Source: Luteolibacter sp. SL250 (GTDB lineage: Bacteria > Verrucomicrobiota > Verrucomicrobiia > Verrucomicrobiales > Akkermansiaceae). Taken from it: a DNA stretch of 64,000 nucleotides. The first letter of the stretch is position 1. The number at the start of each line of letters is the position of its first letter. Shown piece after piece: positions 56,005 to 64,000 of this stretch. The notes under the pieces are model-generated. The model saw only the letters and a program-made list of their open reading frames with translations, was not told the origin of the DNA and did no database searches. The stretch covers positions 3,224,001-3,288,000 of the forward strand of contig NZ_CP113054.1 in NCBI RefSeq assembly GCF_026625605.1. Reading direction: 5' to 3'. The position numbers and the translations under genes are program-made.

Positions 56005-56775
56005 TCACGCCAGGAACGGATTTCTCCGCTTCTCCTCGCCGACGGTCGTGGGAGGGCCATGCCCGGGCAGAATCACCGTATGGTCATCCAGTGAAGCGAG
56101 CGCCGCCTTGATCCGAAGGATGGCGTCATCGTAATGCTCCGGGTCACATCCGCCGATGGAACCCGCGAAGATGGCATCGCCCGCGACCAAGACCGGCTGG
56201 GCGAGCCCCTCGATCAGGTAGCCGACTGAAGGATTGAAATGTCCCGAAAGATCCACCGCGCGCAGCGTGACCCCATCCATCGCGAGCAGGGCACCGGGGT
56301 CGAGATGCGTGGCACCGTCGATGAGCGGTCCGTATTTCTGCACGGGAAAAGCATTCATCCCGGACACATGGTCCGGATGCCCGTGGGTGATGAAAACGGC
56401 GGACGGTACCACCTTCATTTTCGCCAGTTCCGCGGCGGCCGAAGTGGGATCATTCCCCGTGTCGAAAAGGAGATCCCGGCCACCCTTGGAAACCAGCCAG
56501 GCGTTCACATGGTCGCCGTTGAAAGGCAGGATCAGCCGCCTTACGTCCGGCAGTTCCATGGGTTCCGGATGATAGTCCAGGTGGGTTGCGTAGGCCTCCG
56601 CCGAAAGGCCGAGCGCCTCTGCCAGCAGGGCGGCAGTACGGGGATCGAAATGTCCGCGGGAAAACGACATCACCTTCTGCGCGGACAGCCCGGCCCGTTC
56701 AGCCACCATTTCCGGAGGAAGCCCCTTCCCCCGCAGCGCCTTTCTCAGGACGTAGGTGAAATCATCTTCAAGCAT
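56005..56775 (-). CDS. Metallo-beta-lactamase-fold hydrolase with N-terminal HTH domain
   Basis: Residues about 5-62 of this 256-residue protein resemble a Cro/XRE helix-turn-helix (TYVLRKALRGKGLPPEMVAE, LSAQKVMSFSRGHFD, AALLAEALGLSAEAYATHL). Residues 70-250 are an MBL domain with ITHGHPDHVSG (metal motif HxHxDH), VDLSGHFNPSVGYLIE, VAGDAIFAGSIGG and LPGHGPPTTVGEE. The MBL part is glyoxalase II/sulfur-dioxygenase-like and binds two metals. The N-terminal domain may be a DNA-binding regulator or only a structural relic. ATG 56775 (MLEDDFTYVL) was chosen; ATG 56835 would add 20 unlikely residues. It is divergent from the AI-2E fusion gene. Confidence 0.88.
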   Translation of the reverse strand: MLEDDFTYVLRKALRGKGLPPEMVAERAGLSAQKVMSFSRGHFDPRTAALLAEALGLSAEAYATHLDYHPEPMELPDVRRLILPFNGDHVNAWLVSKGGRDLLFDTGNDPTSAAAELAKMKVVPSAVFITHGHPDHVSGMNAFPVQKYGPLIDGATHLDPGALLAMDGVTLRAVDLSGHFNPSVGYLIEGLAQPVLVAGDAIFAGSIGGCDPEHYDDAILRIKAALASLDDHTVILPGHGPPTTVGEEKRRNPFLA

Positions 56776-56880
56776 CAGGGTTACAATCCGCCGCAAAGAC
56801 GGATTCCACAAGCGGCAAAGACCTGATGAAGGCATGGATTCATGAAACTCCCCTCGCCCTTTCTTCCCCTAGGGAGGATT

Positions 56881-59271
56881 ATGCCGTTGCATTCCTGCGC
56901 CGCACCATCGAAAGGATTAGGCTATATGGAAACACCCCGACCGAAGTCATCCTCGCAGGATGCCATCAACGGTCTATGGACCATCGGTCTGTGCTCGTTC
57001 GTCATCGCCGCACTCTACTTCGGGCGGGATATCCTGACGCCCATCGCCCTCGCCGCGCTGCTCACGTTCCTGCTTTCCCCGCTGGTGACACGCCTCCAAC
57101 GGTATGTGGGCCGCATCTGTGCGGTGCTGCTGGTGGTGTTCATGATGCTCGGCCTCACCATTGGTTCCGGCTGGGTGCTCACCCGCCAGATCGTGGATCT
57201 GGGGACGAAGCTGCCGGACTACAAGGAGAACATCCGGATGAAGATCAAAGCTTTCCAGCTTCCCTCCGGCGGCGCGTTTTCCAAACTTTCCGAAACCTTC
57301 GACGACCTCAAGAAGGACCTCCCCATCGGGAACGGGGAGATCGGTGACAAAACGGACGAGGGCATCCGGAAGCTGGAATCCCAGGAAAGCGGCGAGGCCA
57401 TCCCGGTGGAAGTGGTTTCCACGCCGGACGCATCCCCGCTGGAGCTTTTCAAGCTGATCGTCGCGCCCGTGGTGGGACCGTTGGGAACCGCCGCGCTGGT
57501 ACTGCTGCTGATGGTGTTCATGCTGTTGCAGCGGGACGATCTGCGCAACCGGATCATCCGGCTCATCGGCCAGGGAAGGATCAGTGCGACGACCAGCGCG
57601 ATGGACGATGCGGCCGCCCGCGTTTCCCGGTATCTGTTCATGCAGTTGGTCGTGAATGTGACCTACGGCATGGGAGTGGCGCTGGGTCTGTGGATCATCG
57701 GCGTTCCGAACGCCATCCTCTGGGGGACTTTTGCCACGGTGCTGCGCTTCGTCCCCTACGTCGGACCGTGGATCGCCGCCGCATTCCCCATCATCCTCTC
57801 CATCGCGGTGTCCCCGGACTGGTGGATGCCGGTGAAGGCCATCGGCCTGTTCGTCGTGCTGGAACTGGTCAGCAACAATGTGATGGAACCTTGGCTCTAC
57901 GGCTCCAGCACGGGGGTTTCCTCCATCGCACTCATCGTCGCTGCGGTTTTCTGGACCTATCTGTGGGGGCCTGTGGGGCTGGTGATGGCCACGCCGATCA
58001 CCGTCTGCATCGCCGTCATGGGGAGGCACATCCCCCAGCTCGCCTTCCTGAACGTCATCCTCAGTGACGAGGACGCCCTCACGCCCGCGGAGGACTGTTA
58101 CCACCGCCTCTTGCGCGCCGGTGGGGACGACGAACTGGAACTGGCCGAGTCCTACCTGAAAACCCATACACTCACGGATTTCTACGACAGCATGTTGATC
58201 CCCGCGCTCGTCGCCGCCGGAAAGGATCAGAACCGGGGAGTGCTGGACCGGGACCAGATCAGCCAGGTGGAGCACGCCATCGGCGAGTTGCTGGAAGAAC
58301 TGGATGACCGCCTGCCCGGCATTGCAAAGATACCCGAGTCATTGCCGGACCATGTGAGTTCGTTGGTTGGCCCCTGCCGGATCCATTGTGTGCCCGCGAA
58401 GGCGGAGCGGGACAGGCTTTCCGCTGAGATGCTGGCCCAGTTGCTGCGCGTCCAGAAGTTCGAGGTCACGGTCTCCCCTCCGCAGCTCACCGCATCCGAA
58501 AAACTGGAGCGTATCCGGCAGGAGGATCCGGATGTGATATGCATCTCAGTGACCGAGCCGACCTCCCCTTCCCAGGCCCGCTACCTCTGCATGAAATTCC
58601 GCGCCGCGTTCCCCAAACGCAAGATCGCCATCGGCTTGTGGGACATGGCGAGCGTTCCCGCTGAAACGGAAAAGGCACTGCGTGAAGCGGGGGCCGACCT
58701 GATCATGAAAGGCGTGGCCGACACCCAAATCGCGGTCATGCGGCTGTCCAGCGCGATTTCCCGTGAGATGCAGCCTGCCCCCATCCCACCCGATGACGAG
58801 AAGCGGGTGCAGGCGCTGGAACTGAGCGGCGCCATGAAGACCCAGGACGACTTCACCGTGGTGACGGACAAGCTCACCCGGATCTTCGAAGCCCCCATCG
58901 CCATCCTCAGCCTGATCGACAAGGACACACAGCACTTCAAGGCCCAGTCCGGCCTCCCGGACGAGCTTGGTGCGGAAGGAGGCAGCCCGCGGGAAACCTC
59001 CGTCTGTGGCCATGTGGTGGCGGCGGATGAGTTTGTCGTCATCGAGGATCTCGCCCGTGACCGCCGCTTCGCCGGAAACACCTTCGTGAAGAAAAACGGA
59101 TTCCGCTTCTACGCCGGCGCGCCGGTCCACTCACCGGATGGACATGCCATCGGCTCGCTCTGCCTCATCGACACCCACCCGCGGGATTTCACCCAACGGG
59201 AGCGGAAGTTGCTGGAGGAATACGCCGCGGAGGTCTCCGATGACATCCGCCGGGCGACGGATGCCATCTGA
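56881..59271 (+). CDS. AI-2E-family permease fused to B12-binding-like and GAF domains
   Basis: Residues about 24-390 of this 796-residue protein are an AI-2E/PerM-type membrane domain with eight or so helices (PIALAALLTFLLSPLVTRLQ, VLRFVPYVGPWIAAAFPIIL, VSNNVMEPWLYGSSTG). A helical segment and a Rossmann-like domain (500-625: RDRLSAEMLAQLLRVQKFEV, DPDVICISVTEP) resemble a B12-binding module but lack the DxHxxG cobalamin motif. The C-terminal 653-790 is a GAF domain (FEAPIAILSLIDKD, SVCGHVVAADEFVVIEDLA, FYAGAPVHSPDG, GSLCLID). A permease with cytoplasmic sensory domains suggests ligand-controlled transport. ATG 56881 follows a strong AGGGAGGA; ATG 56926, with AAAGGA upstream, is an alternative. 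Confidence 0.88.
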   Translation: MPLHSCAAPSKGLGYMETPRPKSSSQDAINGLWTIGLCSFVIAALYFGRDILTPIALAALLTFLLSPLVTRLQRYVGRICAVLLVVFMMLGLTIGSGWVLTRQIVDLGTKLPDYKENIRMKIKAFQLPSGGAFSKLSETFDDLKKDLPIGNGEIGDKTDEGIRKLESQESGEAIPVEVVSTPDASPLELFKLIVAPVVGPLGTAALVLLLMVFMLLQRDDLRNRIIRLIGQGRISATTSAMDDAAARVSRYLFMQLVVNVTYGMGVALGLWIIGVPNAILWGTFATVLRFVPYVGPWIAAAFPIILSIAVSPDWWMPVKAIGLFVVLELVSNNVMEPWLYGSSTGVSSIALIVAAVFWTYLWGPVGLVMATPITVCIAVMGRHIPQLAFLNVILSDEDALTPAEDCYHRLLRAGGDDELELAESYLKTHTLTDFYDSMLIPALVAAGKDQNRGVLDRDQISQVEHAIGELLEELDDRLPGIAKIPESLPDHVSSLVGPCRIHCVPAKAERDRLSAEMLAQLLRVQKFEVTVSPPQLTASEKLERIRQEDPDVICISVTEPTSPSQARYLCMKFRAAFPKRKIAIGLWDMASVPAETEKALREAGADLIMKGVADTQIAVMRLSSAISREMQPAPIPPDDEKRVQALELSGAMKTQDDFTVVTDKLTRIFEAPIAILSLIDKDTQHFKAQSGLPDELGAEGGSPRETSVCGHVVAADEFVVIEDLARDRRFAGNTFVKKNGFRFYAGAPVHSPDGHAIGSLCLIDTHPRDFTQRERKLLEEYAAEVSDDIRRATDAI

Positions 59272-59642
59272 CAGGGAGCACCTGGAGGCCGATGCATCCG
59301 TGTGATCGGGCAGCCTTTGCTCTGGGTTCCTGTTACAACCCGGTAAGGAGGGTGGACACTCTTGTCCACCGACGGCATTGGCGGATGAAATGAGGGACGA
59401 ACCTGTCCCAAAGATCTCTTTGCTCTGGATTCCCATCGCAGCCGGAGGACAGAAATGGGAGCGAAGCGGACATGGCGGCTCTGCCGCAATGTCCTCCCTT
59501 ACTCCCATTCACGCCTTTTTCACAGACCCCGTGCAGGGAATCTGTTGCGCCGTGCCGCGAGCCGTTGTTTCTTGATGGGACAAGCTCCATCCGCCTCTAA
59601 CAGGGGTTCCATCGGAGCGTGTCGCCCACAAAAACCCCATCC
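59272..59642. other. 371-base intergenic region before moxR
   Basis: Most of it (59313-59502) is the second copy of the mosaic repeat. The last 140 bases should hold the promoter of the moxR cluster, but no clear hexamers were identified. A GTG at 59619 is in frame with moxR. Confidence 0.6.
59313..59502 (+). repeat. Mosaic intergenic repeat, copy 2 (rearranged)
   Basis: Block B-like sequence TTGCTCTGGGTTCCTGTTAC (within 59313-59340) is followed by GTAAGGAGGGTGGACACTCT and GTCCACC (59343-59370), the reverse complement of the second half of block B in copy 1. A second B-like start (59419-59443) leads into block A in reverse orientation (59444-59502). The same building blocks are therefore joined in a different order from 40855-41014. 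Confidence 0.8.
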
Positions 59643-60578
59643 ATGTCCGCCCAGGCCACCGCCCAACGTCTCGAAGCCGCCGTTTGCTCCATCATCAAGG
59701 GCCAGCAGAATGTGATCCGCCGGGTGCTGGCGTGCATGGTCTCCGGCGGCCATGTGTTGCTGGAGGACTATCCAGGCACAGGAAAGACCACGCTGGCGAA
59801 GGCCATTGCGAAAGCCATCGGTGGCACGACTTTCAAGCGGGTGCAGTTCACGCCGGACCTGCTGCCATCGGACATTCTGGGGATCTCCGTGCTGGACCCG
59901 CGGAGCCAGGAGTTCCGCTTCCACCCCGGCCCCATCTTCACGGACATCCTGCTGGCGGACGAGATCAACCGGGCGTCCCCGCGCACGCAGAGCGCGCTGC
60001 TGGAGGCGATGGGCGAAAGGCAGGCAACCATCGAGGGTGAGCGCCATCTGCTGGATGGGGTGTTCTTCGTCATCGCCACGCAGAACCCGGTGGAGTTCCG
60101 CGGCACCTATCCGCTGCCGGAGGCGCAGATGGACCGCTTCGCCATGCAGTGCGCGCTGGGCTACGTGTCCGAGGAGGAGGAGGCGCAGATCCTGGCGGAC
60201 CAGATGGAGGTGCATCCCGTGGAGGTGCTGGAGTCCGTGGCCAACCGGGAGGAGGTGCTGGAGCTGATGGAGGCATCCAAGCATGTCCGCTTCAGCGCGG
60301 AGCTGCGCCACTACGTGGTGTCCCTGGTGGCGGCCACGCGCGGCAGGACGGACGTGCAGCTCGCCGCCAGCCCGCGCGCCTCGCTGGCGCTCATGAAAAT
60401 TTCCCAGGCGCTCGCCTTGTTCGAAGGACATGACTTCGTCTCCCCGGAGATCATCCAGGCCGTGGCGGCGGATGTCATCGCCCACCGGCTGGTCCTGTCT
60501 CCGGAGGCACGCTACTCCGGCATCACCGCACGGCGGATCGTGGCGGACATCATCGAGGAAACCCCCGTCCCCGTCTGA
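59643..60578 (+). CDS. MoxR-family AAA+ ATPase
   Basis: The 311-residue protein has Walker A EDYPGTGKTTLAKA, TPDLLPSDILG, Walker B ILLADEINRASPRTQSALLE, the MoxR insert ERQATIEGE, sensor 1 FFVIATQNPVEFRGTYPLPE and AQMDRFAM, and the C-terminal lid AASPRASLALMK. MoxR ATPases act as chaperones that help assemble or activate partner complexes, typically with DUF58 and vWA proteins encoded next door, as here. ATG 59643 (MSAQATAQRL) was chosen over an in-frame GTG at 59619. It is the first gene of a three-gene cluster with DUF58 and transglutaminase genes. Confidence 0.95.
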   Translation: MSAQATAQRLEAAVCSIIKGQQNVIRRVLACMVSGGHVLLEDYPGTGKTTLAKAIAKAIGGTTFKRVQFTPDLLPSDILGISVLDPRSQEFRFHPGPIFTDILLADEINRASPRTQSALLEAMGERQATIEGERHLLDGVFFVIATQNPVEFRGTYPLPEAQMDRFAMQCALGYVSEEEEAQILADQMEVHPVEVLESVANREEVLELMEASKHVRFSAELRHYVVSLVAATRGRTDVQLAASPRASLALMKISQALALFEGHDFVSPEIIQAVAADVIAHRLVLSPEARYSGITARRIVADIIEETPVPV

Positions 60579-60605
60579 GGGGGGCCAATCTTTCCCGCGA
60601 CCGCC

Positions 60606-61997
60606 ATGAATCCGCCGGCCACCACCACCGCCTCCCGGCCCGGGTTGTTCACGCGCTTCACCCACGCGTGGTATTCGCAGGGCGCGGCCATCGGGTATTT
60701 CTTTTCCCGCCGGTTCCGGCCGGCCGGTGCGGGACTCGTCATCGTGGTGGTTCTGACGGCCGGGCTGGGTTTCGGCCACCGGAAGGATCCCGTCTATCAG
60801 ATCTTCTCGCTGGCGGTGGGCATGGGCGTCATCGCGCTGCCATGGGCGTTCATCCGCCGGGCGAGGATCCAGGCAAAGCGGGAGCTGCCGCTCTACGCCA
60901 CCGCCGGTGAAACCATCCGCTACACCGTGCGGGTGACGAACACCGGTTCATGGCACCTGCGGCGTGCCTGGTTGACGGAAACCCCTCCGGATCCCCGGCC
61001 CGGATTGATGGAGTTCTCCCTCCGCCGCGAGCCGGGGGAAGAGGACCGGAACGCGTTCGACCGGAAGTTCGCCTTCTACCGCTGGCGCTGGCTGATCGAT
61101 GGCCGCAGGGCCTTTGACGGAGGGGACTCCACGGAAATGCTGGATCTCGAGCCCGGCAAGACGACCCGGGTGGAGGCCTCCATCACCCCGGTCCGGCGCG
61201 GCGTGATCCGGCTGAACGACCTGCGCATCCTGCTGCCGGACCCCTTCGGCCTGGTCCAGAACTGCAGGAAGGTGGCGACGCCGCCCAGCACCCTGACGGT
61301 GCTTCCGAAGCGGCATCCGTTGCCGACCTTCGAGATGCCCGGTGGGTCCCGATTCCAGGCCGGGGATGAGAACGCCACCAACGCCATCGGCAACACCGGT
61401 GAGTTCGTCGGTCTGCGCGACTACCGCCCGGGTGATCCCCTTCGGCAGATCCACTGGAAAAGCTGGGCACGCACCGGCCGCCCGATCGTCAAGGAACTGG
61501 AGGACACGTTCTACCCGCGCTACGGGCTGGTGCTGGACACCTTCCTCACCGGAGCCAACGAGGAGTTCTTTGAGGATGCGGTGTCCGTGGCCGCGTCCTT
61601 CGTCGCCCTGATCGACCGTGGGGATTCCCTGCTGGATCTGATGTTCATCAAGGACCAGGCACACGTCGTCACCGCCGGCAGGGGGCTGGCCCGCATGGAA
61701 AAGCTGCTGGAAGTCCTGGCCGGAGTTGAGGGTGAACATGACACCCAGTTCAGCCAACTGAGCCGCCTGATCCTCCGCCACCGTGAGGATCTCACCTCAT
61801 GCGTCGTGGTACTGGCGGGCTGGGACGAGGAACGCGCCGCCTTCCTCACCTCCCTGGCCCGCGGCGGCATGGCTTGCGTGCCGATCATCATCGGTGATGG
61901 TGTGAAACCACCCGGCACGCCCGGCTACTGGTTGCGCAGCGGCTTCATCGGCCCGGACCTGCTGAAGCTGCCGCGGAAACTCGACGCCTACCACTGA
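60606..61997 (+). CDS. DUF58-domain membrane protein
   Basis: The 463-residue protein has two transmembrane helices near the N-terminus (GLVIVVVLTAGLGFG and IFSLAVGMGVIALPWAFI), then a beta-rich region (IRYTVRVTNTGSWHLRRAWL). The DUF58 signature follows: TGEFVGLRDYRPGDPLRQIH continuing WKSWARTGRPIVKE. The C-terminal part is a vWA-like fold (YGLVLDTFLTG). DUF58 proteins occur with MoxR and transglutaminase genes and are thought to help assemble or fold envelope proteins; the exact role is unknown. It starts 27 bases after moxR, within CGACCGCCATGAAT. Confidence 0.93.
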   Translation: MNPPATTTASRPGLFTRFTHAWYSQGAAIGYFFSRRFRPAGAGLVIVVVLTAGLGFGHRKDPVYQIFSLAVGMGVIALPWAFIRRARIQAKRELPLYATAGETIRYTVRVTNTGSWHLRRAWLTETPPDPRPGLMEFSLRREPGEEDRNAFDRKFAFYRWRWLIDGRRAFDGGDSTEMLDLEPGKTTRVEASITPVRRGVIRLNDLRILLPDPFGLVQNCRKVATPPSTLTVLPKRHPLPTFEMPGGSRFQAGDENATNAIGNTGEFVGLRDYRPGDPLRQIHWKSWARTGRPIVKELEDTFYPRYGLVLDTFLTGANEEFFEDAVSVAASFVALIDRGDSLLDLMFIKDQAHVVTAGRGLARMEKLLEVLAGVEGEHDTQFSQLSRLILRHREDLTSCVVVLAGWDEERAAFLTSLARGGMACVPIIIGDGVKPPGTPGYWLRSGFIGPDLLKLPRKLDAYH

Positions 61998-62024
61998 TCC
62001 CCGGTCCACCCATCACTCACCGCC

Positions 62025-64000
62025 ATCAACAAGATCCATCCACCTGCCCGTTTCCTGCTCGGAGCGGCCCTCATTTTCTGGGGGCTGATGACGGAGCACA
62101 TCGTCATCGCGGCGGTGATGGCCGTGGTTGTGGAGGCAGCCCACTGGCTGCGTCTGCGGTGGAACTTCGATGACACGGCGTACATCCGCGCCTGGCAACT
62201 CACCCAGATTTCCGCCGCCTGCCTGGCCTTGTATGTGTGGCTGGAAGGCGACCGCCTCAGCGCCCTGCAACGTCTGATGTCCTGGCTGCCCGCGCTATTC
62301 CTGCCGGTGCAGCTCGCCCAGATCTACGGCCTGAAGGACTCCATGCCGCTCAGCACCTTTTCCTTCTTCGCCCGCCAGCGGCAGTTGAGGAACCAGCGGC
62401 TGGGACTGCGGGACACCTCGACACGCCTCAATTTCGGCAATGTGTTCTTCGTGTCCTGCCTGGTGGCCTCCACGCTCGGCACCTTCGCTGAAAGCGTCTG
62501 GTTCCTTCCCGGGCTGCTGTTTCTCGTCGGCTGGGCCATCCTCGCCGTCCTGAGGACCAGATGGGCGCCCCTGGTGCTGGCTCTGGCATTCGCCGGAGGC
62601 TTCGCCGTCGTCGGACAGACCTCACTGAAGATCGCCAATGACAAGCTCCTCCGCTACTACCGGGGTGGCCATGACGGTCCGCGCAACCCGAACGTGACGG
62701 ACACCGCCATCGGCTCGCTGGGGGAGATCAAGCAAAGCCGGGACATCCAATGGCGGCTGCGGGTGAATGGCAAGGGAGCGCCTCCCACCCACCTGAAGAC
62801 CATCGTCTTCAACAAGTACCGCAACGCGGAGTGGATCAACCAACGGGCGGAGGGCCGCGACAAGGATTTCGACTGGCTGGCCATCGACGAAGTCACCGAA
62901 GGCTCAAACCAGTTCATCATCTCCCCCAGTGAGACGGACCCGCCGGTGGCGGAGAAGCTTCCCTCCTTCCGCCTCCGCGGCCGCGTGGAGGAGGAAAGCC
63001 AGCTCCCCCTGCCGGGGACCGCCGCCATCATCCACGACTTCAAGCTGGAGACCATCGACCACAATTCGATGGGGACGGTCCGCATCAACCCGTCGAACGC
63101 CATCATCGACGGCACCGTCTTCTGGAAACACCGCTCCACCATCGAGGTTCCTCCGGAGAGGCAGGACCTGGTCCTGCCAAAGCTTGAGGAAAGCACGATC
63201 CTCCGGATCGCGGCGGAGATCGGCCTGCTTGGTGAACCCACGCTGAAAGGCAAACTCGACCTGATCTCCGGCTGGTTCGCGCGGGAGTTCAAATACACGC
63301 GCTACTTGACGACTCCGGTGCCGGGTGAATTCTCATTCCGCAGGAAGAAAACGGACAACATGAGCCGGAGCAACGCGATCGCGTTCTTCCTCACCACCCA
63401 CCGCGAGGGTCATTGCGAATACTTCGCCACCGCCGCCTCCATGCTCCTGCGCGCGGCCGAAACACCCACCCGCTATGCCGTCGGCTTCTCGGTGAGGGAG
63501 GTGGATCCCCGGCGGGGTGAATTCATCATCCGCGGCACCCACGCCCATGCCTGGTGCCGGGTGTGGGATGAGGAGCAGTTACAGTGGATCGACTTCGACC
63601 CCACTCCCGGCAACTGGCTGGCCATGGAGGGTATCCGCCCGGACTGGAAACAGCCGTTCAAGGACTGGCTGCTGCGCATGCGGGAGGACTTCGCACTGTG
63701 GCGGACGGATGCGGAGAACCGGACCGGTCTCGCCATCGGTATGATGGTCTTCGGCGTCGTGGTCCTCATCTTCGTCGGCAGGAGATTGTGGAGATCGAAG
63801 CACATGGTGGGCACCACCGTTGCCGGACGTCCCTTGTTCACCATCACCCGCACTCCGTTGCACGATTTGGAACCGCTGGCCCGGAGGATTCTCGGCCCCC
63901 GCCCGCAGGGCCTCCCATTTTCCCAATGGCTGGCAGGTCTGCGCGACAAACTTCGGGATGCGGACCAACTGGATGAAGCCATCCTGCTCCACCAGCGTCT
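62025..64000 (+). CDS. Transmembrane transglutaminase-like protein (3' end outside window, unusual start)
   Basis: The frame continues past the window end. It begins with several membrane helices (FLLGAALIFWGLMTEHIVIA, WFLPGLLFLVGWAILAVL), then a soluble domain and a transglutaminase core: REGHCEYFATAASMLL (Cys), GTHAHAWCRVWDEE (His) and WIDFDPTPGNW (Asp). Another helix near 63740 (IGMMVFGVVVLIFVGR) precedes the C-terminal tail. Such proteins are exported proteases or cross-linkers linked to MoxR/DUF58. No ATG, GTG or TTG precedes the first helix. ATC at 62025 sits in CACCGCCATCAAC, which mirrors the CACC/GACCGCCATGAAT context of the DUF58 start. The first in-frame ATG (62088) would cut into helix 1. 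Confidence 0.88.
   Translation, partial: MNKIHPPARFLLGAALIFWGLMTEHIVIAAVMAVVVEAAHWLRLRWNFDDTAYIRAWQLTQISAACLALYVWLEGDRLSALQRLMSWLPALFLPVQLAQIYGLKDSMPLSTFSFFARQRQLRNQRLGLRDTSTRLNFGNVFFVSCLVASTLGTFAESVWFLPGLLFLVGWAILAVLRTRWAPLVLALAFAGGFAVVGQTSLKIANDKLLRYYRGGHDGPRNPNVTDTAIGSLGEIKQSRDIQWRLRVNGKGAPPTHLKTIVFNKYRNAEWINQRAEGRDKDFDWLAIDEVTEGSNQFIISPSETDPPVAEKLPSFRLRGRVEEESQLPLPGTAAIIHDFKLETIDHNSMGTVRINPSNAIIDGTVFWKHRSTIEVPPERQDLVLPKLEESTILRIAAEIGLLGEPTLKGKLDLISGWFAREFKYTRYLTTPVPGEFSFRRKKTDNMSRSNAIAFFLTTHREGHCEYFATAASMLLRAAETPTRYAVGFSVREVDPRRGEFIIRGTHAHAWCRVWDEEQLQWIDFDPTPGNWLAMEGIRPDWKQPFKDWLLRMREDFALWRTDAENRTGLAIGMMVFGVVVLIFVGRRLWRSKHMVGTTVAGRPLFTITRTPLHDLEPLARRILGPRPQGLPFSQWLAGLRDKLRDADQLDEAILLHQR

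Overview
The window is GC-rich chromosomal DNA from what is most likely a Verrucomicrobiae bacterium (Luteolibacter/Haloferula-like). This is inferred from three traits: PEP-CTERM sorting signals, very large secreted multidomain proteins, and secreted proteins ending in the 'STNLSLW...FFRV' type of C-terminal domain. Many starts lack a clear Shine-Dalgarno sequence. No rRNA, tRNA, CRISPR or prophage was seen.

Layout. 1-5.3 kb: 3' end of a gene encoding 88-residue WTGP repeats, an MtfA-type peptidase, a YbaL-type K+/H+ antiporter, a small unit of two short ORFs between two terminators, and a complete IS630-family element. 5.4-8.1 kb: an outer-membrane beta-barrel protein, a secreted glycerophosphodiester phosphodiesterase and a PEP-CTERM protein. 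8.1-23 kb: one ~14.9-kb gene for a ~4950-residue secreted protein, apparently co-transcribed with the PEP-CTERM gene. 23.2-29.4 kb: a beta-helix protein, a membrane TIR-domain protein, rpmI-rplT, a secreted SGNH hydrolase and a PEP-CTERM relative of its N-terminal domain. 29.6-31.6 kb: a UvrD/Rep helicase.

31.6-37.2 kb: a leftward cell-wall-precursor operon, murI-glmM-glmU-like-glmS, which supplies D-glutamate and UDP-GlcNAc and ends in a frameshifted unknown gene. 37.3-43.4 kb: a secreted unknown protein, katG, a small zinc-ribbon protein and an ABC exporter. 43.8-49.8 kb: topoisomerase III, gpmI and a subtilase. 49.8-56.8 kb: an amino-acid ABC permease/ATPase pair, an esterase, a DUF892 protein, an MnmM-like methyltransferase, an amidohydrolase, a serine hydrolase and an HTH-metallo-beta-lactamase fusion. 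56.9-59.3 kb: an AI-2E permease fused to B12-binding-like and GAF domains. 59.6-64 kb: a MoxR - DUF58 - transglutaminase cluster cut by the window edge.

The most unusual items are the giant gene with a ~1.43-kb module repeated five times, the TIR-transmembrane-toroid protein, the AI-2E/B12-like/GAF fusion, a mosaic intergenic repeat present twice in rearranged form, and a transglutaminase gene with no ATG/GTG/TTG at its expected start. No defence island or clearly new multi-gene system could be demonstrated.
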